The position numbers and the translations under genes were made by a program. This document shows positions 37,123-50,300 of a DNA stretch of 64,000 nucleotides, piece by piece. The notes beneath the pieces are model-generated. The model searched no databases, was not told the origin of the DNA, and saw only the letters and a list, made by a program, of their open reading frames with translations. Origin of the DNA: Tachypleus tridentatus (lineage: Eukaryota; Arthropoda; Merostomata; Xiphosura; Limulidae); assembly GCF_004210375.1 (NCBI RefSeq), contig NC_134833.1, forward strand, positions 24,246,063 through 24,310,062. The letters run 5' to 3'. How positions within the stretch are numbered: the stretch's first letter is position 1; every line of letters begins with the position of its first letter.

Positions 37123-37373
37123 ATAATAATGACAATAGAATATCCATGGGCATTATAATAACCAGAATAGAGTACTTGTGACCATTATAATAACCAGAAT
37201 AGAATACTCATGGGCATTATAATAATGACAGTAGAGTACTTGTGACCATTATAATAATGACAATAGAGTACTTGTGACCATTATAATAACCAGAATAGAA
37301 TACCCATGGACATTATAATAATGACAATAGAGTACTTGTGGCCATTGTAATAACCAGAATAGAATACCCATGA
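37123..37373. repeat. About 32-bp minisatellite, eight copies in two variants
   Basis: Alternates ATAATAATGACAATAGAGTA / CTTGTGACCATT with ATAATAACCAGAATAGAATA / CCCATGGGCATT. It lies between a SINE and the first TRPM exon. Confidence 0.85.
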
Positions 37374-37793
37374 TCCTTTGCAGTGTTCAAAGCCCCTGCA
37401 TGATTCACAGAGGTTTCATAAAGCTTTGTCCTTATCACCAGTTAATTCTGTAGCTACTTCATGGGGGTATATATCTCCAATAAAAAATACATTAAGAAAC
37501 TTACTCATTATATCTAAGCATGTTTGTCAGGTTTACTGTCATTAGCGTGTAAACAGAGATACGAACACAACAATGTCGAATTTTAGACCAGGAACAAAAA
37601 AACCTGATGCCAAATTTAGTGTTATTGTATTGATTTTGTACACTTACTCCAAGATGAATATTATGTCTTGGTGACATTCCTGAGTCTGTTTGGAATGCTG
37701 TTCAACAAACAATTCATTGTTTGTTTCTTCCTGATAAATAATATGGGATTATTATGTTTTTTTACTGATAAGAAATTTGTATACTTTTTTCAG

Positions 37794-37893
37794 TGCATAG
37801 AAATGTAAACACATAAAAGGATCTGTCAAAGTGGGGAGTTCTTCCTGTGGAAAGAAATTACTTATGGTTACTATGGAGACAGCATCCACAAAG
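37794..37893 (+). CDS. TRPM: TRPM exon 1, candidate start exon
   Basis: The acceptor CTTTTTTCAG lies before 37794 and the donor GTTTGT after 37893. After about 70 nt of UTR, ATG at 37864 opens [10 protein letters not shown], in phase with exon 2 ([14 protein letters not shown]). A minimal upstream ORF, ATGTAA, lies at about 37803. The acceptor implies at least one further non-coding 5' exon. Alternative starts elsewhere are possible. Confidence 0.5.
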
Positions 37894-40800
37894 GTTTGTT
37901 CTGAGTTTTGGTCATTTGACCTTTGAAGAAAATATAATTGTTAAGGTTTACACAACATGATGTTTTATCGTCAGATTTTTCAAAAGCATTGTACAATTAA
38001 CAGATTAAAATGTCTATATTTAGAAATTGGTGGGACAGAATGTTTACCAGTCTTATTTTAGTTATTGTGAAATTACCTAGTTACTTATTATTCGATATGT
38101 GTAAATGTAAATAAAACTATATTGTCAAGAAACTTATCTTTTAACATGCCAATTTATATACAGCATATCTGATAAAAATTGATTGCACTGAATGAGTAAT
38201 TTGTTTTATTTTGATAATAAGTCAAAGTTGAATGAAATAACTTGAGAAATACGAATGCGTTACAAGTTGATGTTTGAAGAGTTTTGTGATTCGTGTTTCT
38301 CTGCATCTATTTTCTAAATACTTTTATCATTCTTTGTTTTATTCTTAAACATTCTAGTCTTATAAAAGAAACTGACTTCTTGAATTAAAACTCTGAGATG
38401 TTGACATTTAAGTCATGGTTGTAGCAAACTTAGAGGTAATTGAAAATGTATTTTGTATAATTTTGAAAGTAAATCAGAAATACGGTACTCTTGTAATACT
38501 TTATGCTTACTGTTACAAAAGTATGGAGAAAAATATAAAACTGAATTTAAACTAAAGAAAGTATAATTTTAGTATTTTTGTCTTCTTTCATTAAGTGTAG
38601 TTAAAGTTATTTAAGAAAGAAATTTTGATTGAATAACACAAGTTGATTATAATTTCTTAGATACAACTATAATACATTTTGTGCAGTGTTAATATTGCTG
38701 TTTTATCATATTATTTCAGTTGTTAGAGCTAATGTTTTTTAACTATCAATCACTCATTCTAGCTAGATCTGTATAAGTATCTTTCACTTAACTTGCTTTA
38801 TTAACTTTTCTTTATATTTATGCATAAAATTAAACTTATTTTTATGTTTTATTTGAATAATGTTTTAATTTGTGTTATTGTTTCCAGGTAATTGGATGAA
38901 GTGCATTAGAATATCATTACTGGTTTTCTTGGCATAGTTTTTGTATAAAGTTCACCTTGTTTTATTGTTGTTTATGGCTTCTCATATCATAGTGTAAATG
39001 TTATCTTGAATTAAATCGAACAAATACATTAATATAGTTGTTTTTTATTAAATTAATTGTGCTAATTCTTTTATCAGAATCATAACTGTTCAGTAAAGCC
39101 CCTTTATTACTCATCACTTTTATCAGAATCATAACTGTTCAGTAAAGGCCCTTTATTACTCATCACTTATCAGAATCATAACTGTTCAGTAAATTTATAT
39201 GCAAAAACGGCTCGTTTGGGCTGAGAAAACACTTTACATAGAAGAGCGAACAACGTTTCGACCTTCTTCGGTCATCGTCAGTAAAGCCCCTTTATTACTC
39301 ATCACTTATCAGAATCATAACTGTTCAGTAAAGCCCCTTTATTACTCATCACTTTTATCAGAATCATAACTGTTCAGTAAAGGCCCTTTATTACTCATCA
39401 CTTATCAGAATCATAACCGTTCAGTAAAGGCCCTTTATTACTCATCACTTTTATCAGAATCATAACCGTTCAGTAAAGGCCCTTTATTACTCATCACTTA
39501 TCAGAATCATAATTGTTCAGTAAAGGCCCTTTATTACTCATCACTTATCAGAATCATAACTGTTCAGTAAAGGCCCTTTATTACTCATCACATATCAGAA
39601 TCATAACTGTTCAGTAAAGGCCCTTTATTACTCATCACTTATCAGAATCATAACCGTTCAGTAAAGGCCCTTTATTACTCATCACTTTTATCAGAATCAT
39701 AACCGTTCAGTAAAGGCCCTTTATTACTCATCACTTATCAGAATCATAATTGTTCAGTAAAGGCCCTTTATTACTCATCACTTATCAGAATCATAACCGT
39801 TCAGTAAAGGCCCTTTATTACTCATCACATATCAGAATCATAACTGTTCAGTAAAGGCCCTTTATTACTCATCACTTATCAGAATCATAATTGTTCAGTA
39901 AAGGCCCTCTATTACTCGACATATCAAGATTTTCATTTAACTTTTATTTTTTTTCAGTTTATACTTGTAGATGCTTATCTTACCATAATTGGCATCTAAA
40001 AGTAAACCAGTTGTTTGATTATCAGTAGTTACTTTTGAGTTTATGAATAACATATGAATGAAAGCAATTGCATTTTAGTTATATCAGTTGTTAAATATGT
40101 AGATTAATACAGAAAGTCACACATTCAAATAAATGTTTTGTCAAATAATGTTTTGTTTCTAACTTTGTGGTTGTTGTAATGTGAAAATTAATGAGTTCTT
40201 CCTGTTTCAGACTCAGTTTGCTATTGAGACTAAATTTCAAAAGAGGGAATGTTGCAAGTTTATTCCTTCATCCAAAGATCAAAACAGGTTAGGTTTTTAT
40301 CACTCTTGTGTACATTGTATTCAAAGACTGATACAGAAATTTCATGTTAAAAGTATTATGCCTAGAGATGCTATATTTACATTAGAAATGTATACATTTA
40401 ACTTCTTGTTCCACAATATTTTATAAGAAAGTAAATGATGAAACTTTCGAAATGTCGTCCCCTACACTTGTGCCTCCGCAAAAGGCAGTTGTCGTCCATT
40501 CTACAGAGTTTCATCATGAGTACTCTGCCTAAACAATCTATCAAAGAATAAGAAAGTAAATGTTCTAGTATATTTCTCTAAAAAAATATTATGTTAATGA
40601 CTGGTTAAGTTCTCTTTTTTGTTTGTTACCAAGAGTCATTTAGTAAGGAAACCAAATTTACCAAAAGTTAATAATATACTCTATTGATATAAAATTATTA
40701 TTTTAAATTTGATTCATCATTTCAAACATACTTTAGATTCTTTTATGGTTAGAAAAAGAAGTTTGTGGTAGTTTTTACTGAACATTTTTGGAATTTTAAG

Positions 40801-43800
40801 AACACATTAGTGGACACAGCCTACAGTTTGACAGATATTGTCTATGAAAACAACTTATTACATGTGCTTGACACAACTTATATACTCTTCAAAAAAAGAA
40901 ACACAAAAGGCAAAATTTGAAACATATTCTTAAAAAGTTTATTCCGGGTAGTTCTGTATGACATGTGTGAAACTTTGCACATTCACTGCTGAACATCCAA
41001 AGTCTGCAAAGGCGAAGTCCACACTCACTAGTTGAAGTTTAACGTCATTCAACGTCAATAGCGAGTATGCCCTCCGTGAGCATCAATAACTGCTTGGCAT
41101 CTCCTGCCCATTGGAAGCGATGAGATGACGAATCACATCCTGTGGAATGGCTGTCCACTCAGTCTGCAAAGCTGCTGCAAGCTGAGATAGAGTCTGCAGT
41201 TGAGGTTGTCGCCGTCGCAGACGTTGGTACAACTCGTCCCAAAGATGTTCGATGGGGTTTAAATCTAGTGATCTGGAGAGCCAGGGAAGAATGTTGATGT
41301 TGTGGTGTCTCAAGAAGACAGTGGTGAGTCGGGCTGTGTGAGGACGGGCGTTGTCATGTTGAAAAACGTCATTGATGTTCACCATGAGGGGTTGCACATG
41401 GGGCCTAAGAATCTCGTAGACGGTTGCATACGGTCTGATCGGAAATCCTACGCAGCCCTGGTATGGTTGAGGCAGTAGACGTCGTAGTGGTGTTCCTATC
41501 CTGAAGGTGACGTAACCAGATGTTGCGATCTTGTGCGGGCGTGGTCATACCTGATCTGCCAGGTCGTGGACGGTCACGAGTTGATCCATATTGTTGGTGA
41601 CGATTCCATAGCCTTGTGATGGTGCTTGGGTGGACATTCACAGCTCTAGCAACATCTGATCGAGATTCACCTGCTTCCAAGCGACCGATGGCGTTGTTGC
41701 GTTGTGCTTCAGTCAGTCTTGGCGTAACTGTATTGCGTGTCAGTGGCTTAACACTGAGCTATGGAAACCGAGAACCCGTCACTTTTATAGGGATTTTGCA
41801 CGTGTTGCACTTGCAGAACATGCAGATCTCTCAAACAAATTTATTGGACACGAATGTGTTTTGGCGAAAAATCCAATGTTTTCCTCCATTTTCAAAGTGC
41901 ACAACTTTTATTGTCATTTTGATCTGACAATCAGTGCCTTAACACATGTAACATCACATACTCTGAGCTTGTAACGTTATTACATATATTTCTCTTTAAA
42001 ATAACAAAAATATCCCTTTTGCGTTTCTTTTTTTTGAAGAGTATATTACATGTGCTTGACACAACTTATATTACATGTGCTTCACAAAGCACAGCCCATA
42101 TGAATAAGTCTTGTCTTAAAATATATTTGACTTCAGTGAAGTTTTATATTTTTATAACATGGCTTTTTTTTTGTAGTGTACATTTATAATATAAATGTTT
42201 TTGATATATTTATAAAGTATTATCTTGTTTAATTTTTTGATATATTTATAAAGTGTTTAATTTTTTGATATATTTATAAAGTATTTAATTTTTTGATATA
42301 TTTATAAAGTGTTTATTATCGACACCTCTGATAATAAATGTGTAAAAAATGTTTAAATGTGCTGTTAATGTACAGTGTAGATTAATATTGATAATTTTTG
42401 ACCAACAAACACTAGCAGATAAATTTTGATGATAATTTAGCACTCAAAGGAATATCTAATATATGATTTTTTATCAAAGGTTAACAAAATGTTAATGACA
42501 AGAAATATAGCAAACTGTACTTTTATGTACTTGAAATGTTTTCAGTCAGTGCATCAGGAAGTAAGTGTTTTAAATTTTACTAAATTTGATTTCTTCTTTT
42601 AACTTAGTACTATGGTGTTTTTACTGTTATGGAATACATTTGATGTTGTGAACTGTATTTATTTTGCTTTTTAACAGGTGTTGTTGTGGCCTGGTCTTTG
42701 AACAGCATTCCCCTTTGGCCACTCAGAGCTTAGGAGGGTTTAGTATTCACAGTGGAAGCTCACAGTTGTCAGGAGATGAACACTGGTCATTCTCTCGTCA
42801 CACAACCCTCTACCCTACAGATGCTTTTGGAATAATTGAGTTTCAAGGCAGTTCTCATCCTCTTAAAGCACAGGTAGAAACATATCTTCAGTAAAACATA
42901 CTGGTTAATTGTATAAGGTGTTGTTATTATATATACATGACTGTTTATAATTGTCTGATGAAACATTACTGGTTTGTGAGCATCGTAATTTTATTATTAG
43001 GTTTTGATATTATCATCACTATTTATATTTTATTGTTCATCTGTCATTAAAATTTCTCTAAGATTAAGAGATCTTGTTAGTATTAAGTGGTTTTGGTTTG
43101 TATGAATCCCTCGTACCTGATATATGGTATAACATAGTAACAAAAGGCTATTCTAGAAATAACCGACCACCAAACTTAATTTATCTATAATAATAAAAGT
43201 TAAAAATGTTCCTTTGGATATTTGGAGATATAAAAGTTGTTTCAGGAAAATGAACAAATGTATTTGTTAAAACCTTTATTGTAAGTAGTAAGTAAGTGTG
43301 ATGCCATTAACAGTTGTTTCAGTAGAATATTGTTTGAAAATAATATTACCTTCTATTTTCATATTGAACAGTTAAACTACTTGTTTAGGATATATTGCAA
43401 ATGAATTATGACCTTAGCGGAATGTAGATAGAATTATTTCTTAATTTTCAAGTATGTTAGGCTGAGTTACGACACTCGACCAGAGTTAGTTCTCCAGTTA
43501 CTCACGGAAGAATGGAAGCTGGAACTTCCAAAGCTTTTAATCAGTGTTCATGGAGGAAAGGCTAATTTTGAACTACAACATAAGCTAAAACAGGTTCTCA
43601 GAAAAGGGCTTGTTAAGGCAGCAAAAACTACTGGAGCTTGGATATTTACTGCTGGAACAAATACAGGTAAAAGTTCATTGATATGTATTTGATTGACGCG
43701 TTTACCAACATGAAATCCATGGATTATAAAAAATGTACGATATCTGTTTATTTTAATAATTAGAAACTTGTAATAACACGGTAAATGTTTAGTTTGTGCT

Positions 43801-44337
43801 ACACTGTTCAGTGAAAAGCAAACAATATAATATTTAAAAATAAAATTAAAAAGTTAAAAAAAAATAGATGAATAAAAAATTTGAACAAACACCATCAATG
43901 AAAGCAACAATAAAGAAATAACAGAACACAATAACTGTAACTGTTGGCTTCAAGTACTGTTGCTGATTTAATATCTGTTGAGCAATGCAACATGAGTATA
44001 ACAATAAAGACATAACAGAAGAGGCTAACAGAAACTGTTGACTTAAAGTAATTTTGCTGATTCAACATGAGTATAACAATAAAGAAAGAGCAGAAGAGGC
44101 TAACACCAACTGTTGAGCAGTACATTTTTGTTATCACATTCTTCGTGTTATTAATGATATATTTACTTCTTGGAATGATTAGGGGTGATGCGACACGTAG
44201 GAGAAGCTTTGTTGAATGAAAGAACACCAAGACAGCGTAGAGTGGTGACTATTGGAATTGCTCCATGGGGAATTATTGAGAATAAGCATGAATTAGTTGG
44301 AAAGAATGTATGTACAAATACATTTAATATTTCCTTC

Positions 44338-44374
<37 letters not shown>

Positions 44375-47300
44375 ATAGTTTGTTGTAGCATACATATTGT
44401 CTGAGTAATTAGACTGAACATGAAACAGATGTCTTCCATTCAAGTACTAATAATACCAATACAGTTAAGATTTATATATATGTAAGTATTTTTAATAAGA
44501 AATGTTTAGAGCAAGCTTTTTTATTATGTGGAAAACATAAAGACCATGTTATTTTAAATTAATACTTATTAGCTATGAATTTCAAACACTGGATGCCAAA
44601 GTGGCCGGTGGTTACTGAGATTGAATGTCATGTGAAGGTCTTGCATTCAAATCCTAGTGAAGTCAGGATTTTGTTAATGTTTTCATAAATTATCATATTT
44701 ACAGCAAGTACTTTCAATACTGTTATAGATTAAATCAGACATTTAAAATGTTGATTGTCATTTGAATTAAAAGATGGCACATTTACAGCATCAAGCCACT
44801 TCAGTTTTCTTCAATTGAACATTTTTAACACCATCTTTGAAATAAATTCTAAACCTATATTCTGAATAAGACTACAAATAGTTCAGAAATATGTACAAGA
44901 AAAGAAAACATCATTTAGCAATATAAATAAAAATTAGATGGATAACAAGACAAAATCAAGAACACTTAGTAAATATAAAGATAACTGGAGCAGACAGGAA
45001 AACAGTTGTCTTGATCAGTAAAGTTGCTGAAGAAACAAAGCAAAAGAGACAAATTGATACTGAAAGACATGCAAACATATTCTATGTATTCTTCATATGC
45101 TTGATGGGTATATCAGCTGACGTTTTAATAACAGTCACAACACATAGATTTTTAAAATTTTATTAGTAGGCCTCTGTTTATTCTCCAGGTGTTTGATGGG
45201 TACATCAGCTAGTGTTTTTATAACAGTCACAATCCTTAGATTTTTAAAATCTTATTAGTAGCCCTCTATTTATTCATATGTTTGGTGAGTACATCAGCTA
45301 GTGTTTTAATAACAGTCACAACACATAGATTTTTAAAATCTTATTAGTAGCCCTCTGTGTTCTTTGTATGTTTGATGGGTACATCAGCTAGTGTTTTAAT
45401 AACAGTCACAATACATAGATTTTTAAAATATTGTAGTTTTGTTGCACTTATTGTTCAGTTCATTTCGTTACAGTTACTTAGTATTGTTTTTTTTTGTGTG
45501 TGTGTATAAGTAAACCTTAAACTTCCTGAAAAACATGGGATAATTTACATATTCCATGTAATCTTAAATTATTACTTAAATATTATTTTTAAAAAATCAA
45601 GTCCCTTATTCCCAAAATAAAAACAGAAAATATATTTAAATGGAAATAATAAATATTTAAACTATATAAATATGTACATAATTAAAAATTAACCATTATA
45701 TTTTTTAACAACATTAATTACTAAATCAGTTATTCCAATCCAGTGATATATGTTGGTCACGTTAATCTGGAACTCGTATAATTAATATTCAGTCTCATTA
45801 AGAATTCATCACTTTCTACTTTTGCAAGTGAAAATAATTAATTAACTTATTGTGTTTTTGTTTGTGTCTATCAATGAACAACTTGGTACAATCAGCTCAG
45901 TGTACTGTGTAATTAGTGTTGTTTCTTTGTTTGTGTCTGTTAATGAACAACTTACTACAACCAGTTCAGTGTACTGTGTAATTAGTGTTGTTTTTATTTT
46001 GTGTTTATCAATGAACCACTTACTACAACCAGCTCAGTGTACTGTGTAATTAGTATTGTTTTTATTTTGTGTTTATCAATGAACCACTTACTACAACCAG
46101 CTCAGTGTGCTGTGTAATTAGTATTGTTTTTATTTTGTGTTTATCAATGAACCACTTACTACAACCAGCTCAGTGTACAGTGTAAGTAATATATTGTTTT
46201 TCTTGTTTGTCTATCAATGAACAACTTGGTACAATCACAGAGATACCAACCATTATGATTTGAGCGTAATCATTATGATTTTGGTGTATACATTATGACT
46301 ATATGCTCATACAGACAAATGTTATGACTTGTTGCAACTCCCAATTTATTGTATATTACATAGGCCTATAAAATAGTGATAAATTTTTCCCCCAGGCTTG
46401 AAAGGGGTGAAAAGAAAATTTCTAGTGAGATACAAATAAATTTTGATGATAAATAAAAGACGTAGTCCAAATGGCTACTTGCGATAATCATGTTTGTGCT
46501 TGAAATAATAAAAAATATTTGTATCTCTGACGTCTACCAATAGTTTGAGTGCGGTGCTTCTCCATACTGGGTACATGGGGGAATCTATAGTTACGTCATC
46601 AGTGCTTGTCAGCCAATCAGCTCTCGCATAGATGGATATTTCTCACTTTCTAAGCAGCATAGAAACACCAATGCGATCGTTCACAAGATGGAAAAAAAGA
46701 GGCCTCATTCACCAGATTGTCTTGTTTCTGGCAAATTTAAAAGGACTAAAACTGTGAATCAAAAATTTAGGAAAGAGTATAGTGCAAAATATCCGGTCAT
46801 TGCATCAAAAGTCAGTGACAGTCATGCGTTTTGTACAGTTTGTCACATCAATTTTTCTGTGGCCCATGGCGGAATAAACGATTGTTCCAGACATACAAAA
46901 TCAGCATCTCACCAACAAAAGGCTGAGGTGAAGACAAACACGATGCAGATAACGACATTTATGAGTAAGAATTCAGAATATGAAACCATAAATGCAGAAG
47001 TGATGTTCACGCAATTTGTCATTGCTCATAATTTACCCCTAACTGTAGCTGATCATGCAGGACATCTATTCAGAAAAATGTTCCCAGACTCTGATGTAGT
47101 GAAAAAATATGGCTAGAACCAAATCTACAGCCATTGTACAAATGTTGGGTTGTGAAGATGACAAAATGATTTCAAGCATACTTACTAACAGTGTTTACAG
47201 TTTAGCCACAGATGGATTCACAAACATGGATGACTCAAAACTCTATCCAGTGGTTGTACGATATCTTGATCCTTTGCTTGGAATAACTGTTCTCTTTTGA

Positions 47301-50300
47301 CAATGGTGGAATGGAAAGAAGCTTCAATGGGAGAGAATATTTTCAAGCTTTTGGACCACGAACTGACAAAGAGGAAAATTCCATGTGAAAATGTCTTAGT
47401 TTTCCTTCAGACAATTCCTCAGTTATGTCTGGTATAGGTAAAGGTGTGATGGGACACATCTCAAGACGACAGCCTAGCATTTACTTCATGGGCTGTTCCT
47501 GTCATCTCATGAATATTGCTGCCCAGAAAGCTTCCAGAGAATTGCCCTGCCCAGTTTCTGATATATTGATAGATATCTACTATTTCCTGGACAAAAGTGC
47601 TAGCAGTAAACAACATTTAAAAGAGTTTCAAGGATTGTATGGCAAAGAAACAAGAAAAATTCTACAACTTGTTAACACAAGATGGCTATCACTTGGGGTG
47701 TGCCTCAACAGAATATTGGACATGTGGAAGCCATTGAAGAAGTATTTTCACTGAGGAAAGGAAAAACTAGATTCAAAAGGATCTAAACGTGCAGCTCAAT
47801 TAGGCAGCAAGACTTTAACAGTCAGGATATCTTCTCAGCCACACAGGAACATGAGACAACAGTCTCCAAAAGCAGACAAAGAAGCATTTGATGTAACTCA
47901 ATATATGTTTAGGCAGTCTGACCTTGAACTAAAGAAGAGACAATCAATGAGAAAAGAGAAGAAAATGAAAGCCAGCAAGAAAGTAACCAAGAAAAGTTAT
48001 GTACAGAGCAAGTTAGATAAGTTGACAGTTTTCTTGGACAACAAAATGAACTTGTTATTTTGTCTTTTTATTCAGTCTGCAATTCCTCTATTTGAGCAAG
48101 TCAATTTGATATTGCAAAGAGAAGAACCTTGCATACACATTATGCATAGAACTCTGATTACACAAGTTAAAAATATACTTGTCAGATACATCAAGCCAGA
48201 ATATCTTGAAGGCAACATCACTGAACTTGACTACAACAATGAATACTTACATATATCTGATGAGGTAGTTTCTATTGGAAATGCTGCCAAGGAATACATT
48301 GTTAAATATGAAAAGGACCTGACCTGATCAGCTTCTACACCAGTGTCAAGAAATACTATATTGCAGCTATAAATTACATGATGAAACATTTCCCTCTAAA
48401 TGATGAACTTCTGATTCATGCAGAGGTTTCTGATCCAAAACTGAAAGTTGGCAAAGATTTCTCTTCTCTGCATTTCTTCACAGCAGGTATCCTGTCCTTG
48501 TCAATATACATGAGCATGACACTATTGAAAAGTTGGTAAAGCAATATTTGAACTATTAAATTGATACTTTCTCAGAAACTGTTCTTCAGTTGAATGTTGA
48601 CAAGTTTTGGGTTCAGCTGTTTACAGTTAAGGATGGAAATGGCAACCAGAAGTATGACATTCTGTGTATGGTTATGCTTAGAATTCTTACAATCTTCCAT
48701 TCTAATGCTGACAGTAAAAGGATATTTAGTTTAGTGACTAAAAAACAAAAGCAAGTTCAGACCAAACTTGAGCACCTCAGTTTTGAGTAGTATTATAACA
48801 CACAAGATGTGTATGTAGTCAAATGGACAATGTTGTTATAACTCCCAACCATCCAGAGACATTCTCATGAAAGCAAAGGCTGCAACAGCTGCAAAGCTAT
48901 TACAGTAAGTGTCATAAACATGATATAAACTAGTCTTTACACAAAGGCTTTTTTTCCTTACTGTTTGTGCATGTTCAATGTTGTTTTACCTGTATGTTTG
49001 TTACTCTGAACTAAATAAAAGACATAATTTCAAAAGAATGTTTTTAAAATTCATTTATTAAATACACAAAACACAGTCATAAATGAGCAATCTATAGCAG
49101 TGATAAATAATAATAGTTATAATAATAAGCAGCTTAGAGACATTGGTCAGGCCTATTAGCTGCAAATGATAAAGGGTTCTGTCTACAATCATTACGCGCT
49201 CAGTCATTTGAAATAGTTGGCATCTTTGCAATCAGCTCAGTGTACAGTGTAATTAACATATTGCTTTTTTTTGGTTGTGTCTATCAATGAACAACTTGGT
49301 AAAAGTAGCTCGGTGTACCATGTAATTAACTTATTGTTTTTGTTTGTGTGTATCAAAGTACAACTTGGAATAAGCAGCTCAGTGTGCTATGTAATTAAGT
49401 TTGTTTTTTTGTTTGTGTGTATCGACGAACAATTTAGTACAAGTAGCTCAGTGTACTGTGTAATTAACTTTTGTTTGTGTCTATTAATGAACAACTTAGT
49501 AGAAGCAGCTCAGTGTACTTTGCGATGTGTTAATTATTTCCACTTGTGAAAGTAGAAAGTGATGAATTCTTAATGAGAGTGAATATTGATCATATGAGTT
49601 CCAGATGAATATGACCAAGATATATCACTGGGTTGGAATAACGTATTTAGGTATTAGTGTTGATAAAAAAAAAAAAATACAGTGATTAATCGTTAATTAT
49701 GTACATATTTATACAGTTTAATTATTTATTATTTTCACTTAAATAAATTTTCTGTTTTTATTTTGGGAAGAAGGGACTTGATTTTTTAAAAATAATATTT
49801 AAGTAATAATTTAAGATTAAATCGAATATATAAATTATTCTTTGTTTTTCATGAAGTTTAAGGTTTATTTATGTATTAATAAGTATATATATATATAGAT
49901 GTACATTTTATAAAACGGAACTTGATATGGTTTTTCTTGCTGGTTTTCTTCAGCAGTTGTACGTAACTAGAATGTGGATGAACGTCTAAATTATTTTTTC
50001 CAATTAAATACCTGAACCATTTATTTCTTTCTAAATGTATATTTGTGTATAAAATTATGGAGTGTGTGCTAAATGTTTGTCATAAAACTTACTTTTAAAA
50101 GAAAATGTTAAAACATGTTGGTGAATTGGCGCTTTCCTTTCAGACAGTAGTACCATACCATAGTATTTCATCACCTAAGAGCCGTTTAACGGTTCTGAAC
50201 AATCACCACTCCTACTTCTTGCTAGTTGATAACGGTACCATGGGAAAGTATGGAGCAGAGATAGCTTTCCATAAGAAGCTTGAAAGTACATCTCTAAACA

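Larger units (their letters stand above)
45505..49875. mobile_element. Foldback-like element: about 340-bp inverted repeats around a minisatellite
   Basis: The left arm, about 45505-45842, and the right arm, about 49530-49875, are reverse complements with scattered substitutions. Examples: left TAAACCTTAAACTTCCTGAA against right TTCATGAAGTTTAAGGTTTA, and left AAGAATTCATCACTTTCTAC against right GTAGAAAGTGATGAATTCTT. Between the arms lies a 66-bp minisatellite running in one direction, later split by a hAT-like element. Without that insert the element is about 1.4 kb. No protein is encoded by the arms. Outer ends lie in TG and TA simple repeats, so target duplication is unclear. Confidence 0.8.

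Noticed and set aside
43895..44230. Minus-strand 111-codon frame
   Set aside because: Low-complexity repetition of an AATAAAGA-type repeat overlapping TRPM exon 5 on the other strand.
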